Assembly: GCA_017745075.1 (NCBI GenBank)
Contig: JAGIAD010000028.1
Coordinates: 310,001-374,000, forward strand
DNA from: Sphingobacteriaceae bacterium
GTDB lineage: Bacteria > Bacteroidota > Bacteroidia > Sphingobacteriales > Sphingobacteriaceae
Length of the DNA: 64,000 nucleotides
Reading direction: 5' to 3'
Shown here: positions 28,131 through 36,996 of the stretch, piece after piece
Position numbering within the stretch: the first letter of the stretch is position 1
How the letters are laid out: the number at the start of each line of letters is the position of its first letter
Translations under genes and position numbers: made by a program
Notes under the pieces: generated by a model
The model's database searches: none
Told to the model about the DNA's origin: nothing
Seen by the model: only the letters and a program-made list of their open reading frames with translations

Positions 28131-29561
28131 TTAAAAAGCATCAAACCAAAGTTTGGTAGTTAATAAATCGGCACCCTGGCTGCTTACTGCATTTTTGTAA
28201 TTCTGTCCGTTTAACGATTGCTCAGTACCCGGATAAATAAAACGTACCGGAATTTTACCATTCAGCACGGTATTTACAGAGGCGGTTAACTGCGGGTAAT
28301 CTAACCTTCGCTGCTCTGCCCAGGCTTCCAAACCCTGTCCAAATAAGGCGATCCATTTCTGCTGACCGATCGATTTTTTATAGTTGCCAGGGTCGTATTG
28401 TACTGCGGCCTGATTAATATAATCGTCTATGGCACTACCAGTTAAACCATATTGGCTAAACGACGCCTTGATAGCCTGTTTATAGAGATCCTCGGCATTT
28501 TCTGTAGTAAAACCACGCGCTGCTGCTTCTGCCCTGTCAAAAAGCAATTCGGCATAACTTAAAATTACAGCAGGTGCTTTTGGATCAAGAAAATAGGCTC
28601 CAGGTTTTGAAGAATTTGCCAAACCAATTGCACTTGCCTCAGAGTTGGTAGACCCATTCGGAATTCCTACATAACCTTGTGGTGGGTTTTCGGTTCTACT
28701 GGCATATACAGGCAGCCTCGGATCGTTTAATGAAGTAAGTTTATCAACAATGGTTTTACTGATGCGGTAATCGTTCCTGGTTTCGAATGAAGCCGCTACC
28801 GGGTTCTGCTGAGGCGACACGTCATATTTCAGCCCGGCATTTTCTGCATTACTGCTAATATAAGCACCGCCTTCTGCCTGTATTTCGTCAATTACCTGTT
28901 TAGCTTTAGCCGGATCTTTATCTGCAATACGTAAGGCAATCCGAAGCCTCAGCGAATTGGTAAACTTTTTCCATGAGGCAATATTATTTCCATAAATTAC
29001 ATCTCCGGCAATCACTTTTCCTGTAGGATCTAAAGTGGCCTGCGCTGATTTCAGATCGCCTAAAATACCATAGTAAACATCTTTTTGTTTATCATAAACA
29101 GGAGTAACAAATTGTTTTATTTTTCCCGCCTGTGTATAAGGAATATCGCCATAAGCATCAGTAAGCAGTAAAAATGTCCATGATCTGAGTACAAGCGCAA
29201 CGGCTTTATAATTCGGGTTGCCTTGTGCATCACCCAGTTCGATTATTTTATTAAAACCGGCAATACTTTGTGCATAACCTGTTGACCATAAAGCTGTAAA
29301 ACTGCTGTTCGAAAAAATAAAACGGTCTTCTTCGGTATATTGTACTTTAGCCCAATGCTGTGCAAACAGCAGGCTCGAGTTCATGTTGTTGGTTACGCCC
29401 CAATAGGTATCTACAGTAGTTTTGGTAGTACCGGTAAGCAAATAATCTGGCTGTGCAACTTCAGGCGCATTTGGGTTGATGTTCACCTCGTCGAGTTCTT
29501 TTTTGCATGATGAAAATGCAATCAGCAAAATGGCCAGTATATAGATTTTTTTATTTTTCAT
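28131..29561 (-). CDS. SusD/RagB-like nutrient-binding lipoprotein
   Basis: A 476-aa lipoprotein (signal ending IAFSSCKKE) of the shorter SusD-like subgroup, opening with I-N-P-N-A-P-E. It has helical pairs including Y-K-A-V-A-L-V-L-R-S-W-T-F and D-A-Y-G-D-I-P-Y, and ends E-A-W-A-E-Q-R-R-L-D-Y-P. This subgroup is often paired with SusCs for non-polysaccharide nutrients, for example peptides. It lies 11 nt after SusC and shares the SAM-riboswitch leader upstream. It ends just before the bidirectional terminator. Confidence 0.92.
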   Translation of the reverse strand: MKNKKIYILAILLIAFSSCKKELDEVNINPNAPEVAQPDYLLTGTTKTTVDTYWGVTNNMNSSLLFAQHWAKVQYTEEDRFIFSNSSFTALWSTGYAQSIAGFNKIIELGDAQGNPNYKAVALVLRSWTFLLLTDAYGDIPYTQAGKIKQFVTPVYDKQKDVYYGILGDLKSAQATLDPTGKVIAGDVIYGNNIASWKKFTNSLRLRIALRIADKDPAKAKQVIDEIQAEGGAYISSNAENAGLKYDVSPQQNPVAASFETRNDYRISKTIVDKLTSLNDPRLPVYASRTENPPQGYVGIPNGSTNSEASAIGLANSSKPGAYFLDPKAPAVILSYAELLFDRAEAAARGFTTENAEDLYKQAIKASFSQYGLTGSAIDDYINQAAVQYDPGNYKKSIGQQKWIALFGQGLEAWAEQRRLDYPQLTASVNTVLNGKIPVRFIYPGTEQSLNGQNYKNAVSSQGADLLTTKLWFDAF

Positions 29562-29572
29562 GATCGGAATAT

Positions 29573-32500
29573 TTAAAATTTAACATTCAGGTTGATACCG
29601 TAGCTGCGTGTACTCGGATTGGATAAACTTTCCAAACCCTGACCATTGCCGGTGTTAAAGGCCACTTCAGGATCGATATCTACCGTATTGCGGTGAATGA
29701 TCCAGAGGTTACGCCCAACAAGTGATACCGAAACCCCTTGTAAACTTAGCGGACGGATCCATTTTGCAGGTAAATTATAGCTTAATTTCACCTCACGGAG
29801 TTTAACATAAGAAGCATTGAAAATATTGGCCTCGTCTATATTTCTGAAAGATTTGTAATACTGTTGAGCTGGCAATATTTTCTCATTGCGTTTGCCATCA
29901 GCAGTTACGCCATCAAAAATAATCCCGTCGTCGTATACGGTAACACCTGCCGGAGCAGATCCGTTTACCCTTACGGTGCCATTTTCTTTTTTGTTATCAG
30001 GGTAATAGTAAGAAATACCGCCATATTCTGCTGCCCTGCCCGGAAGTGTAGAAGCCAATACACCTGTATAGGTGCCCGTTGCATAAGTACCATTGTAAAT
30101 AGAACCTCCAAAGCTGGCATCAATCAATACGCCTAAGCTGATTCCTTTATAGGTAAAAGTGTTGTAAACCCCACCAATCCAATCTGGTGTATATTTCCCT
30201 AATACCTGTTTGGTTGGGTTGGTAGCAGGTGCGCCTGTAGCGTTAACAATGATATTTCCGTTAGCATCCCTTAAAAAGGCGCTGCCGAACAATGATCCAT
30301 AAGGCTGGCCCACAGTTGCAATAACCTGGGCCGAGTTTGAAGCCACCACATAATTGGTCAGCAATTTTTCGGCATCCAACTCAATTACCCTGCTCCTGTT
30401 TGCTGCGAAATTAAAATCAACATCCCATGTAAAGGCTTTTTTAATCGGGGTGATACCCAGTTGTGCCTCTATCCCTTTGTTATTGATCTTACCGGCATTC
30501 AGTAATTTCGAGTTAAAACCTGTACTCTGACTCACATCGGCTGCTAAAATCTGGTTGTAACTGTTGGTGTTGTAAGCACTTAAATCGAACCTTAATCTTT
30601 TATTAAAAAATACCGCTTCAACCCCCAGTTCTGTAGACGTGGTGGTTTCAGGTTTAAGATTAGGATTAAGATCAATATTGCTTGTAGTAAGCTGAGGATT
30701 GCCATAAAACGGCGCACTGAACACATAAGTATTGATCAAACGGTAAGGATCGGCATCTTTCCCTACTTTAGACCATCCGCCGCGTATTTTTAAATAATTA
30801 AGGGCTTCACTTTTAATATCGAATGCTTCGGTGGCTATAAAACTTCCGTTAAATGACGGGTAAAAGTAAGATCTGTTTTGTGCCGGCAAGGTAGACGACC
30901 AATCGTTACGGGCTGTAATATTGGCAAAAAGGTAATTCCTGAAACCGATTTGTCCGGATGCATAAACACTGTAAGATTTTAACCTCGATAAATTATTGGA
31001 TGAAATAAGGGGATCGCGTGAGTTTTTTAGCGTATAAAGTCCGGCAATAGCCAGTTTGGGAGCGCTCTGATCGTTTTGTTCGATATATTGTTTGCGGATG
31101 TTACCACCACCCAATAACTCTAAGCTAAAATCATCATTTAACTGTTTGTTAAAGTTTAAAGTTGCATCGGTATTGTTCTCGTTTACCGTAAAGGCACTTT
31201 CTGTATAAGAACCAAAAGGTGTTCCATTGGTGCCATAGGCAATCCTGATTTTACGCCTGTCGTTATAATAATCGGTACCCGACCTGAAATTGAACTCAAG
31301 GCCATCAATAATTTTATAATTAAGGGCCAAACTACCAATAATACGATTGCGGTTTTGCGAAACCGTATTTTCGTAAGCTACCCAATACGGGTTACTATAA
31401 TAGCTATTGTTCCAGTTAAATGTTTTTCCATTTTCGTCCAGGTAATTTTTTAACTGGTTAATATCAACCTGACGGCCAAACCAGGTAAACTGCAACATGG
31501 TACTGGTTGAGCGTGAACCACCTGTACCCGGTAAATTATCAGAACTAAGCTTGCTATAATTTGCATTTGCAGTTACACTTAATTTCGGTGTAATTTTTAA
31601 TGTGGTATTCAGTACAAACGAATTTTTCCCCTGCCCTGAATTAGGCACAATGCCCACTTGTTTCAGGTTATTGTAAGAGATCCGGTAATCGTATTTTTCT
31701 CCTGCATCGGCAACCGACACCCCGTTGTTTAATGAATAACCGGTTTGAAAGAAATCGCGTACGTTATCCGGATGCGCGATAAACGGAACAGCCACACCTT
31801 TCGAATAAAACTGAGGAATTAATCTTCCATCCAGTTTTGGCCCCCAGCTCTCATCAACCCCGTCATTTAATCCTTTACCCGCACCGTCAACATAACTGAA
31901 TTTACCTTCCGATCCCTGTCCGAAAGCATTTTGATAAACCGGCAGCGTAAGTAAAGTTTCCAGTATCGCATTTGAATTGACGGCAATACCCAATCCTTTC
32001 TTAGATTTACCGGTTTTGGTCTTAATGAGAATCACACCCGCCGCAGCCCTCGAGCCATATAATGCGGCAGCATTCGGGCCTTTTAGTACACTTATCGATT
32101 CGATATCTTCCGGATTGATATCTGAAATGGTATTGGCATAATCCCTTGCTCCTGCCGAATTCAACTGTGAATTATCAACCGGGATACCATCCACCACAAA
32201 TAAAGGCTGATTGTTTCCTGCAATGGAAGTCTCCCCCCTGATCACCACACGTGATGAACCCATGCTTCCCTGGCTGTTGGTAACCCTTACACCAGCAATT
32301 TTTCCTGCAAGGGCATTTACCAGGTTGGATTCTTTTGCTTCTGCTATACTCTGCCCCTTCAATTCCTGTACTGCATAACCCAATGATTTTTTCTCTCTGG
32401 AAATGCCTAACGCAGTAACCACAACCTCATCAAGCGCATTATCGCTCGATTGAAGAACAACTGAAATCGGTCCGTTAGTACTGATTTGTACCTCCTGGGT

Positions 32501-32737
32501 TTTAAAACCGATATAAGAAAACACCAGGGTACCCTTTTCTGGTGCACTAATCGAAAAAGCACCTTTGCCATTGGTAATGGTAGTCTGCCTGGTTTCTTTT
32601 ATAAAAATGGAAACGCCGGGTAATGTTTCACCATCTGCCGACTTCACCGTTCCGGTGATCGTGGCGTTTTGAGCGAATAACTGCTGCGTAATAAAGAGCA
32701 GCAGCAAAACCGCTATTGATTTAAATTTTGTGAACAT
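29573..32737 (-). CDS. SusC/RagA-type TonB-dependent transporter under a SAM-I riboswitch
   Basis: Importer of 1054 aa. A signal peptide ends FITQQLFAQ. The carboxypeptidase-like domain follows (about 25-105, I-T-G-T-V-K-S-A-D-G-E-T-L-P-G-V), then the plug (about 115-240, with S-R-V-V-I-R-G-E-T-S and I-E-S-I-S-V-L-K-G-P-N-A-A-A-L-Y-G-S-R-A) and the barrel. The 430-nt leader contains an S-box riboswitch, a terminator, a short ORF and a second terminator, implying control by S-adenosylmethionine. A sulfur-containing nutrient or methionine source is therefore a plausible cargo for this SusC and its SusD, by inference from regulation only. Confidence 0.95.
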   Translation of the reverse strand: MFTKFKSIAVLLLLFITQQLFAQNATITGTVKSADGETLPGVSIFIKETRQTTITNGKGAFSISAPEKGTLVFSYIGFKTQEVQISTNGPISVVLQSSDNALDEVVVTALGISREKKSLGYAVQELKGQSIAEAKESNLVNALAGKIAGVRVTNSQGSMGSSRVVIRGETSIAGNNQPLFVVDGIPVDNSQLNSAGARDYANTISDINPEDIESISVLKGPNAAALYGSRAAAGVILIKTKTGKSKKGLGIAVNSNAILETLLTLPVYQNAFGQGSEGKFSYVDGAGKGLNDGVDESWGPKLDGRLIPQFYSKGVAVPFIAHPDNVRDFFQTGYSLNNGVSVADAGEKYDYRISYNNLKQVGIVPNSGQGKNSFVLNTTLKITPKLSVTANANYSKLSSDNLPGTGGSRSTSTMLQFTWFGRQVDINQLKNYLDENGKTFNWNNSYYSNPYWVAYENTVSQNRNRIIGSLALNYKIIDGLEFNFRSGTDYYNDRRKIRIAYGTNGTPFGSYTESAFTVNENNTDATLNFNKQLNDDFSLELLGGGNIRKQYIEQNDQSAPKLAIAGLYTLKNSRDPLISSNNLSRLKSYSVYASGQIGFRNYLFANITARNDWSSTLPAQNRSYFYPSFNGSFIATEAFDIKSEALNYLKIRGGWSKVGKDADPYRLINTYVFSAPFYGNPQLTTSNIDLNPNLKPETTTSTELGVEAVFFNKRLRFDLSAYNTNSYNQILAADVSQSTGFNSKLLNAGKINNKGIEAQLGITPIKKAFTWDVDFNFAANRSRVIELDAEKLLTNYVVASNSAQVIATVGQPYGSLFGSAFLRDANGNIIVNATGAPATNPTKQVLGKYTPDWIGGVYNTFTYKGISLGVLIDASFGGSIYNGTYATGTYTGVLASTLPGRAAEYGGISYYYPDNKKENGTVRVNGSAPAGVTVYDDGIIFDGVTADGKRNEKILPAQQYYKSFRNIDEANIFNASYVKLREVKLSYNLPAKWIRPLSLQGVSVSLVGRNLWIIHRNTVDIDPEVAFNTGNGQGLESLSNPSTRSYGINLNVKF

Positions 32738-32839
32738 GTGTGTAATTAATGATTAGATTAAGAATAAAATTTTGGCAAAACGATTTATGCACGGCTAAAA
32801 GCCATGTAGTGTGAATAAATAAAAAGGAATAGTTAGCTT

Positions 32840-32872
32840 AAAAACCTGTTAAAACAGCACGGATTTAACAGG
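32840..32872 (-). terminator. Second leader terminator, overlapping the leader-ORF stop
   Basis: On the minus strand CCTGTTAAA pairs with TTTAACAGG (9 bp, plus positions 32864-32872 and 32845-32853) around a 10-nt loop, followed by five U. The TAA stop of the 24-codon ORF (32865-32867) lies inside the 5' arm. The stem is AT-rich, so strength is uncertain. Confidence 0.65.
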
Positions 32873-32939
32873 AGATGCACATTCGGGAATATGCGCTAAA
32901 GTATGCATCAATGGATTTTTGGTAGTCAGTTTTTTTCAT
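32865..32939 (-). CDS. 24-aa leader ORF ending Met-Cys-Ile-Ser-Cys
   Basis: ATG frame of 25 codons located between the riboswitch terminator and SusC. It starts MKKTDYQKS and its last six residues are R-M-C-I-S-C. The stop codon sits inside a terminator hairpin. Sulfur amino-acid codons near the end, downstream of a SAM riboswitch, suggest either an attenuator leader peptide or a tiny SAM-controlled peptide gene. No homologue is known to me. Whether it is translated is untested. Confidence 0.45.
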   Translation of the reverse strand: MKKTDYQKSIDAYFSAYSRMCISC

Positions 32940-32990
32940 TTCAACGGTTTTCTGTACAACATATTTACTGATCAAGAATGCATTGGAGGC

Positions 32991-33020
32991 AAAAAAAAGC
33001 ACCTCTCAAATCAGAAGTGC
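32991..33020 (-). terminator. SAM riboswitch expression-platform terminator
   Basis: On the minus strand GCACTTC pairs with GAGGTGC (7 bp, one G-U) around an 8-nt loop, followed by eight U. It lies about 40 nt downstream of the aptamer, the usual place for the S-box off-state terminator. Confidence 0.85.
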
Positions 33021-33058
33021 ACCATATATTTTTTGATAAGGATAATGCAAACAACTGA

Positions 33059-33161
33059 CTTAACTGCCCCAGATTCATCTGGGATGGAATTAGCACCATT
33101 TCTAAAAATCAGATGGTTGCTAAGGCTTCACAGGGCCATTCCCTCCGCCTTTCTTGATAAG
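33059..33161 (-). ncRNA. SAM-I (S-box) riboswitch aptamer
   Basis: Read on the complement, the segment has the S-box order: CTTATCAAGAAAGG, then GGAGGGAATGGCCC, TGTGAAGCC, TTAGCAACC, a P3 helix (ACCAT/ATGGT), GGTGCTAATTCCA, a P4 hairpin (CCCAGA/TCTGGG) and a closing strand GTTAAG that pairs imperfectly with the 5' CTTATC. These are the conserved S-adenosylmethionine-binding core elements. A TACCTTTG promoter element lies 20 nt upstream and an intrinsic terminator about 40 nt downstream. The next large gene is SusC. High SAM should favour termination. Confidence 0.93.
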
Positions 33162-33180
33162 TATTTTAAAATAACTGCTG

Positions 33181-33188
33181 CAAAGGTA
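33181..33188 (-). promoter_or_regulatory. -7 promoter element of the riboswitch transcript
   Basis: TACCTTTG on the minus strand fits TAnnTTTG and would start transcription about 8-12 nt before the aptamer. A clear -33 TTTG was not seen. Confidence 0.55.
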
Positions 33189-33300
33189 TAATTAATTCCA
33201 TTTATCCTATAGTTTTTATAGAATTTTATTCAAATATTTTTTCTTTGGCTATTTCGTTCGTACATTTGTCTATTAATTTAGTCGATTAACACACGTCCCG

Positions 33301-34575
33301 ATGAATTTAAAATCTGTATTTACCGTCTTGTTAACTATATCTGCCTCTTTAACCTTTGCACAGCAACAAACGGTGTTAGCCAATAACCAACAAGCCGGAA
33401 GCAAACAAAAAAACACAAAAGCTTTTGTTGCACTGGGTACCTGGCGCGGGATTGCCAAAGTAAAAGAAGGATTAGAAATTCCTTTTAATTTCGAGATCAG
33501 CGAAAAAAGCGGACAACAAAAGCTCTATTTCCGTAATGCAGAAGAAAGATTTGAAGGTGGACTGGTAAAACAAACAGGCGATTCTTTATTTGTAAAGCTC
33601 GATCAGTTTGATAATGAACTGGCATTCGCCATTGCAGATGCAGATCAATTAACCGGCATATTAAGAAAACAGGATAAAACAGGTAAACCTCTAAATATCG
33701 TAGCCGAACGTAAGAATTACCGTTTCGAAACGTTTAATAAGCCTGCAACTGAAGATTATTCTGGCAGTTACGATGTGGTTTTTAAATCGCCCAATGGTAA
33801 AGACGAAAAAACAGTGGGTTTATTTAAACAGACAGGAAATAAACTTACCGGAACTTTCTTACGCATAACAGGCGATTCGCGTTACCTCGAAGGTGTAGTA
33901 GAAGGAAATGAATTTCAGCTTTCGAGTTTTATCGGTTCCTCTCCTGCTTATTATAAAGGATCTTTCCAGGCAGATGGTTCAATAACCGGCGAAATTTTAA
34001 ATGCAAGGGGTAGTCAGCCTTTTAGCGGGATCAAAAATAAAGATGCCGCCCTGCCCGATCCATATCAGCTTACCTATTTAAAAAAAGGATACAAGACACT
34101 CGATTTTAGCTTTCCTGATGTAAATGGCAAAAAGATTTCGCTAAAAGATGAAAAGTATAAAAACAAAGTGGTGATCTTAACCATTACCGGAAGCTGGTGT
34201 CCTAACTGTGTTGACGAAGCTACTTTTATTGCTCCATGGTATAAAGAAAACAAAAAACGCGGAGTAGAAATCATTGCTTTACATTACGAGCGTTCTACCG
34301 AGCCCGCATACGCAAAAAAAGTAATGACCCGTTTCCGCGAACGTTTTGGTATTGAATACGACCAGGTATTGGCGGGTACAGCAAACAAACAGGTGGTATC
34401 TGAATCGTTGCCTGCCCTCGATTCTTTTTTATCGTTCCCAACCACGATCATAATCGATAAACAAGGTAATGTAGCGCAAATTCATACCGGCTTTAATGGC
34501 CCGGCCACTGGTAAATTTTATGATGAATTTGTGAAAGAATTTAATACCGAGATCGATACGCTGTTGAAGAAATAA
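33301..34575 (+). CDS. TlpA-like thioredoxin-fold lipid/periplasmic protein
   Basis: A 424-aa exported protein with a signal peptide ending ASLTFAQQQ. Residues about 35-250 form a beta-rich domain seen ahead of redoxin domains in Bacteroidota. Residues about 265-415 form an AhpC/TSA-TlpA thioredoxin domain with the active site G-S-W-C-P-N-C and the cis-Pro region F-L-S-F-P-T-T. It is likely a periplasmic thiol-disulfide oxidoreductase. Its promoter region is back-to-back with the SAM-riboswitch transcript: a TACATTTG at 33261-33268 resembles a -7 element. Confidence 0.87.
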   Translation: MNLKSVFTVLLTISASLTFAQQQTVLANNQQAGSKQKNTKAFVALGTWRGIAKVKEGLEIPFNFEISEKSGQQKLYFRNAEERFEGGLVKQTGDSLFVKLDQFDNELAFAIADADQLTGILRKQDKTGKPLNIVAERKNYRFETFNKPATEDYSGSYDVVFKSPNGKDEKTVGLFKQTGNKLTGTFLRITGDSRYLEGVVEGNEFQLSSFIGSSPAYYKGSFQADGSITGEILNARGSQPFSGIKNKDAALPDPYQLTYLKKGYKTLDFSFPDVNGKKISLKDEKYKNKVVILTITGSWCPNCVDEATFIAPWYKENKKRGVEIIALHYERSTEPAYAKKVMTRFRERFGIEYDQVLAGTANKQVVSESLPALDSFLSFPTTIIIDKQGNVAQIHTGFNGPATGKFYDEFVKEFNTEIDTLLKK

Positions 34576-35282
34576 GAATCGCAAACTACTCCTTAGCTGT
34601 CATTCTGAACGCAGTGAAGAATCTTTTACGTAGAGCACTAAGTATTGGTCGATGAGGCATCTAATCTATCATCGATAAATTTCATTAAAAAATACCGTCA
34701 TCTCGACTGAAGCACAGCGAAACGGAGAGATCTATCTAATTAGATTTCTCGACTGCGTTACACTCCGCTAGAAATGACGATAATTTGAGAGCGCTATTTC
34801 CTTAAATCTTTAATAGTTGCACCTGACACTGCGCTCCAAAAGCATAATGTCTCCTTTTTGGAAAGCAGGTATAGCGCTCTTCGGTTCGGGCAGTCCTTCT
34901 TTTCGCTTCTATCTTTTTGCGAAGGTTATTGCTGCTTGTTTGGCTATGCAACAAAAAGGATAGCCGCTGCAATAAGGTTTATTTTACAAAGGTCTGTGTA
35001 AGGAATGAAATGACATTTTGCAGGTTATTCTTAGTAGTACCTTGTTTTTAGCCCCGGTCGTAGCGGCATCCCTGAAGCGCAGCGAAAGGATATAGCGGAG
35101 AACGGGAACTAACTTTAATAGTCGCACCTGATACTGCGCTTCAAAAACATATAACTTTTCTTTCCTTATCAGTCGGTGTCTCACCGATCGAAATATGTTA
35201 GGCAATAAATCCTACACAGTAGTTGGTGAGACACCGACCACTAAAACTCCGTGACTTCTATGTTTCCGTGGCAAAAACTAAG
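34576..35282. repeat. Cluster of dispersed intergenic repeats
   Basis: A gap of about 700 bp packed with repeat elements and no gene. It includes GTCATTCTGAACGCAGTGAA at 34600-34619 and a pair starting CGTCATCTCGACTGAAG (34697) and ending TAGAAATGACGA (34781). There is also an imperfect direct repeat, 34808-34847 against 35113-35152 (CTTTAATAGT[T/C]GCACCTGA core). A perfect 14-bp inverted repeat, GTCGGTGTCTCACC (35172-35185) and its complement (35225-35238), completes the cluster. These resemble REP-like elements common between genes in Bacteroidota. Confidence 0.8.
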
Positions 35283-36959
35283 CTACTTCACATTCTTCAA
35301 AACAAAATCTATGATTGTTTTCTTTGGGATTACCACCGTTGTTGTACGGCTAAACCGAGCGATGTTAATCCCATAAAAATGTCCTTCCCAATCGAAAACA
35401 GGTGAGCCACAAGCATTTGCTTTAATAGCGGCATCGTGGGTAAAAATGGCATTAAAGCCGTCCCTACGCTCTGATTTCCCGCCATCAAATTTCTCTGCCG
35501 GATGATTAGGCACCGCTTGTCCTTTCCCATCGAACTTTAAAGTTTTACTCATTTTACCCGCTTCGCTGGTCCACTCAAAAGTAACCTCATCACCTGGCCA
35601 GTATTTTAATATTTCGGGCGCAAATTCACTGGCTTTTTTTATGGGTTTTCCTTTAATAGCCACCAGTTCATCGCCAACTTTTATTCCCGCTTTTTCTGCC
35701 GGGCTGCCCGGTTTAACTAACGAGAATTGAACCGGGCTCGAGTTGTATACCACCATTGCGCCCAGGTAAGGCTGACTGTTGATTTTTGGCAAATTAAATA
35801 GCGCACTGCCTAAAACACTGCGCATCACTTTACCAGCTGGGTTTATACTATAAAGAAGTTTACCCATCTCTATTTTAACGGCAGCGGTATCAGAAATATT
35901 TAAATCAATTCCACCCAATATTTGCTTACCAGGCGCAAATAAAACCAGGTCGTTCTCCTGGTCTTTTCCAATGAAATTAACCGTGGCCAAAGTGCCGTTA
36001 ATATCACATTGTACATCTTCACCAACCATGGTGTTTTTGCTCAGTAAAAACTGTTTTATACCGCCACCTGAAGTTTTAACATTCAATAAACAGGCATCAA
36101 TTTTCTGTTTCTGCCCTTTTATAGTACTTGTAATAGTAAAACAACTGTTTTTAATTGCTGGCACATTAAAATCCGGATGTAAAGCCTTTTTTTTGCTATC
36201 TTTCTTTAATAACAGAGATAAAGGATCAGCTTTCACGCTGTCCCGCCTTTCTGGAAAAGCAGTATAAAGCTTTTCAGCATTCAAGGCGGTCCAATAGCGG
36301 CGGTAAAGATCAACGGGGATTTCAAAATTCATCTCTTCAGCAACATCAATAGCACTGTGCAAGCCGATTACACGTCCATAATAATCAAATAAAGGTCCAC
36401 CAGAATCACCTGGTTCCATTTTGCAGGTAGAGCGGATAAAGCCATATTCATTTTTCACTTCTGCAATACTGCCGAGCCTCAAGGTTGGCAGGGTCTGGTT
36501 CAGGCTCTCGGGATAAGAAATACTGATACAGGGTTCATTCGTAAGCAAACTGGCCGAATAACCCATTTCAGCAAATGGATAGCTGCCTTTATCGGTAATT
36601 TTCATCATGCCCACATCCGGCATACCGGGGGTTTCTTTGTTTTCTATTTTTCCTAAAGCCATGGCAATACATTCGCGTCCATCAGGAAAAAAAACCTTGT
36701 AGTTTTTAGCTGGTAAAATGGTATGCGCAGCCGTTAAAATATAACCATCGGCACTCACTACCACACCACTAAACTGTGCACTGGTCCTTTGGTTCTGCTG
36801 TACATCGAAACCCCACATCCTTACGCATGCAGGATATGCTTTTTTAACTGCCTGGGCAATGGTATATTGGAATTTGGCAACCTGCTTTTTCTGCGCGGCA
36901 GCATTTAGGTTAAACAGTATAATCAAGGTTACTGTTAATACCCTTATAGCGTTATTCAT
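35283..36959 (-). CDS. Trypsin-like serine protease with PDZ and a second protease-like domain
   Basis: Exported 558-aa protein (signal ending LNAAAQ). The first chymotrypsin-fold domain (about 30-235) has a complete triad: His79 in L-T-A-A-H-T-I, Asp115 in P-D-V-G-M and Ser186 in P-G-D-S-G-G-P. A second protease-like barrel begins near 270, is interrupted by a PDZ domain (about 390-460, V-K-P-G-S-P-A-E-K-A-G-I-K-V-G) and resumes at A-N-A-C-G-S-P-V-F-D-W. There Cys517 occupies the position of the catalytic Ser. It is the last gene of the sigma/FecR locus, 37 nt after the thioredoxin, and probably acts in periplasmic processing or quality control. Confidence 0.85.
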   Translation of the reverse strand: MNNAIRVLTVTLIILFNLNAAAQKKQVAKFQYTIAQAVKKAYPACVRMWGFDVQQNQRTSAQFSGVVVSADGYILTAAHTILPAKNYKVFFPDGRECIAMALGKIENKETPGMPDVGMMKITDKGSYPFAEMGYSASLLTNEPCISISYPESLNQTLPTLRLGSIAEVKNEYGFIRSTCKMEPGDSGGPLFDYYGRVIGLHSAIDVAEEMNFEIPVDLYRRYWTALNAEKLYTAFPERRDSVKADPLSLLLKKDSKKKALHPDFNVPAIKNSCFTITSTIKGQKQKIDACLLNVKTSGGGIKQFLLSKNTMVGEDVQCDINGTLATVNFIGKDQENDLVLFAPGKQILGGIDLNISDTAAVKIEMGKLLYSINPAGKVMRSVLGSALFNLPKINSQPYLGAMVVYNSSPVQFSLVKPGSPAEKAGIKVGDELVAIKGKPIKKASEFAPEILKYWPGDEVTFEWTSEAGKMSKTLKFDGKGQAVPNHPAEKFDGGKSERRDGFNAIFTHDAAIKANACGSPVFDWEGHFYGINIARFSRTTTVVIPKKTIIDFVLKNVK

Positions 36960-36996
36960 TATTGTTTATAATTTTTTGCCGGTATAATCTGCTTAG

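Noticed and set aside
32919..33191. Plus-strand 90-codon frame
   Set aside because: It lies entirely over the SAM riboswitch, its terminator and the leader ORF on the opposite strand, and has no protein-like composition.
34599..35282. Possible CRISPR-like array because of clustered repeats
   Set aside because: The repeats are of different families, irregularly spaced and mostly inverted. There are no regular spacers and no cas genes.
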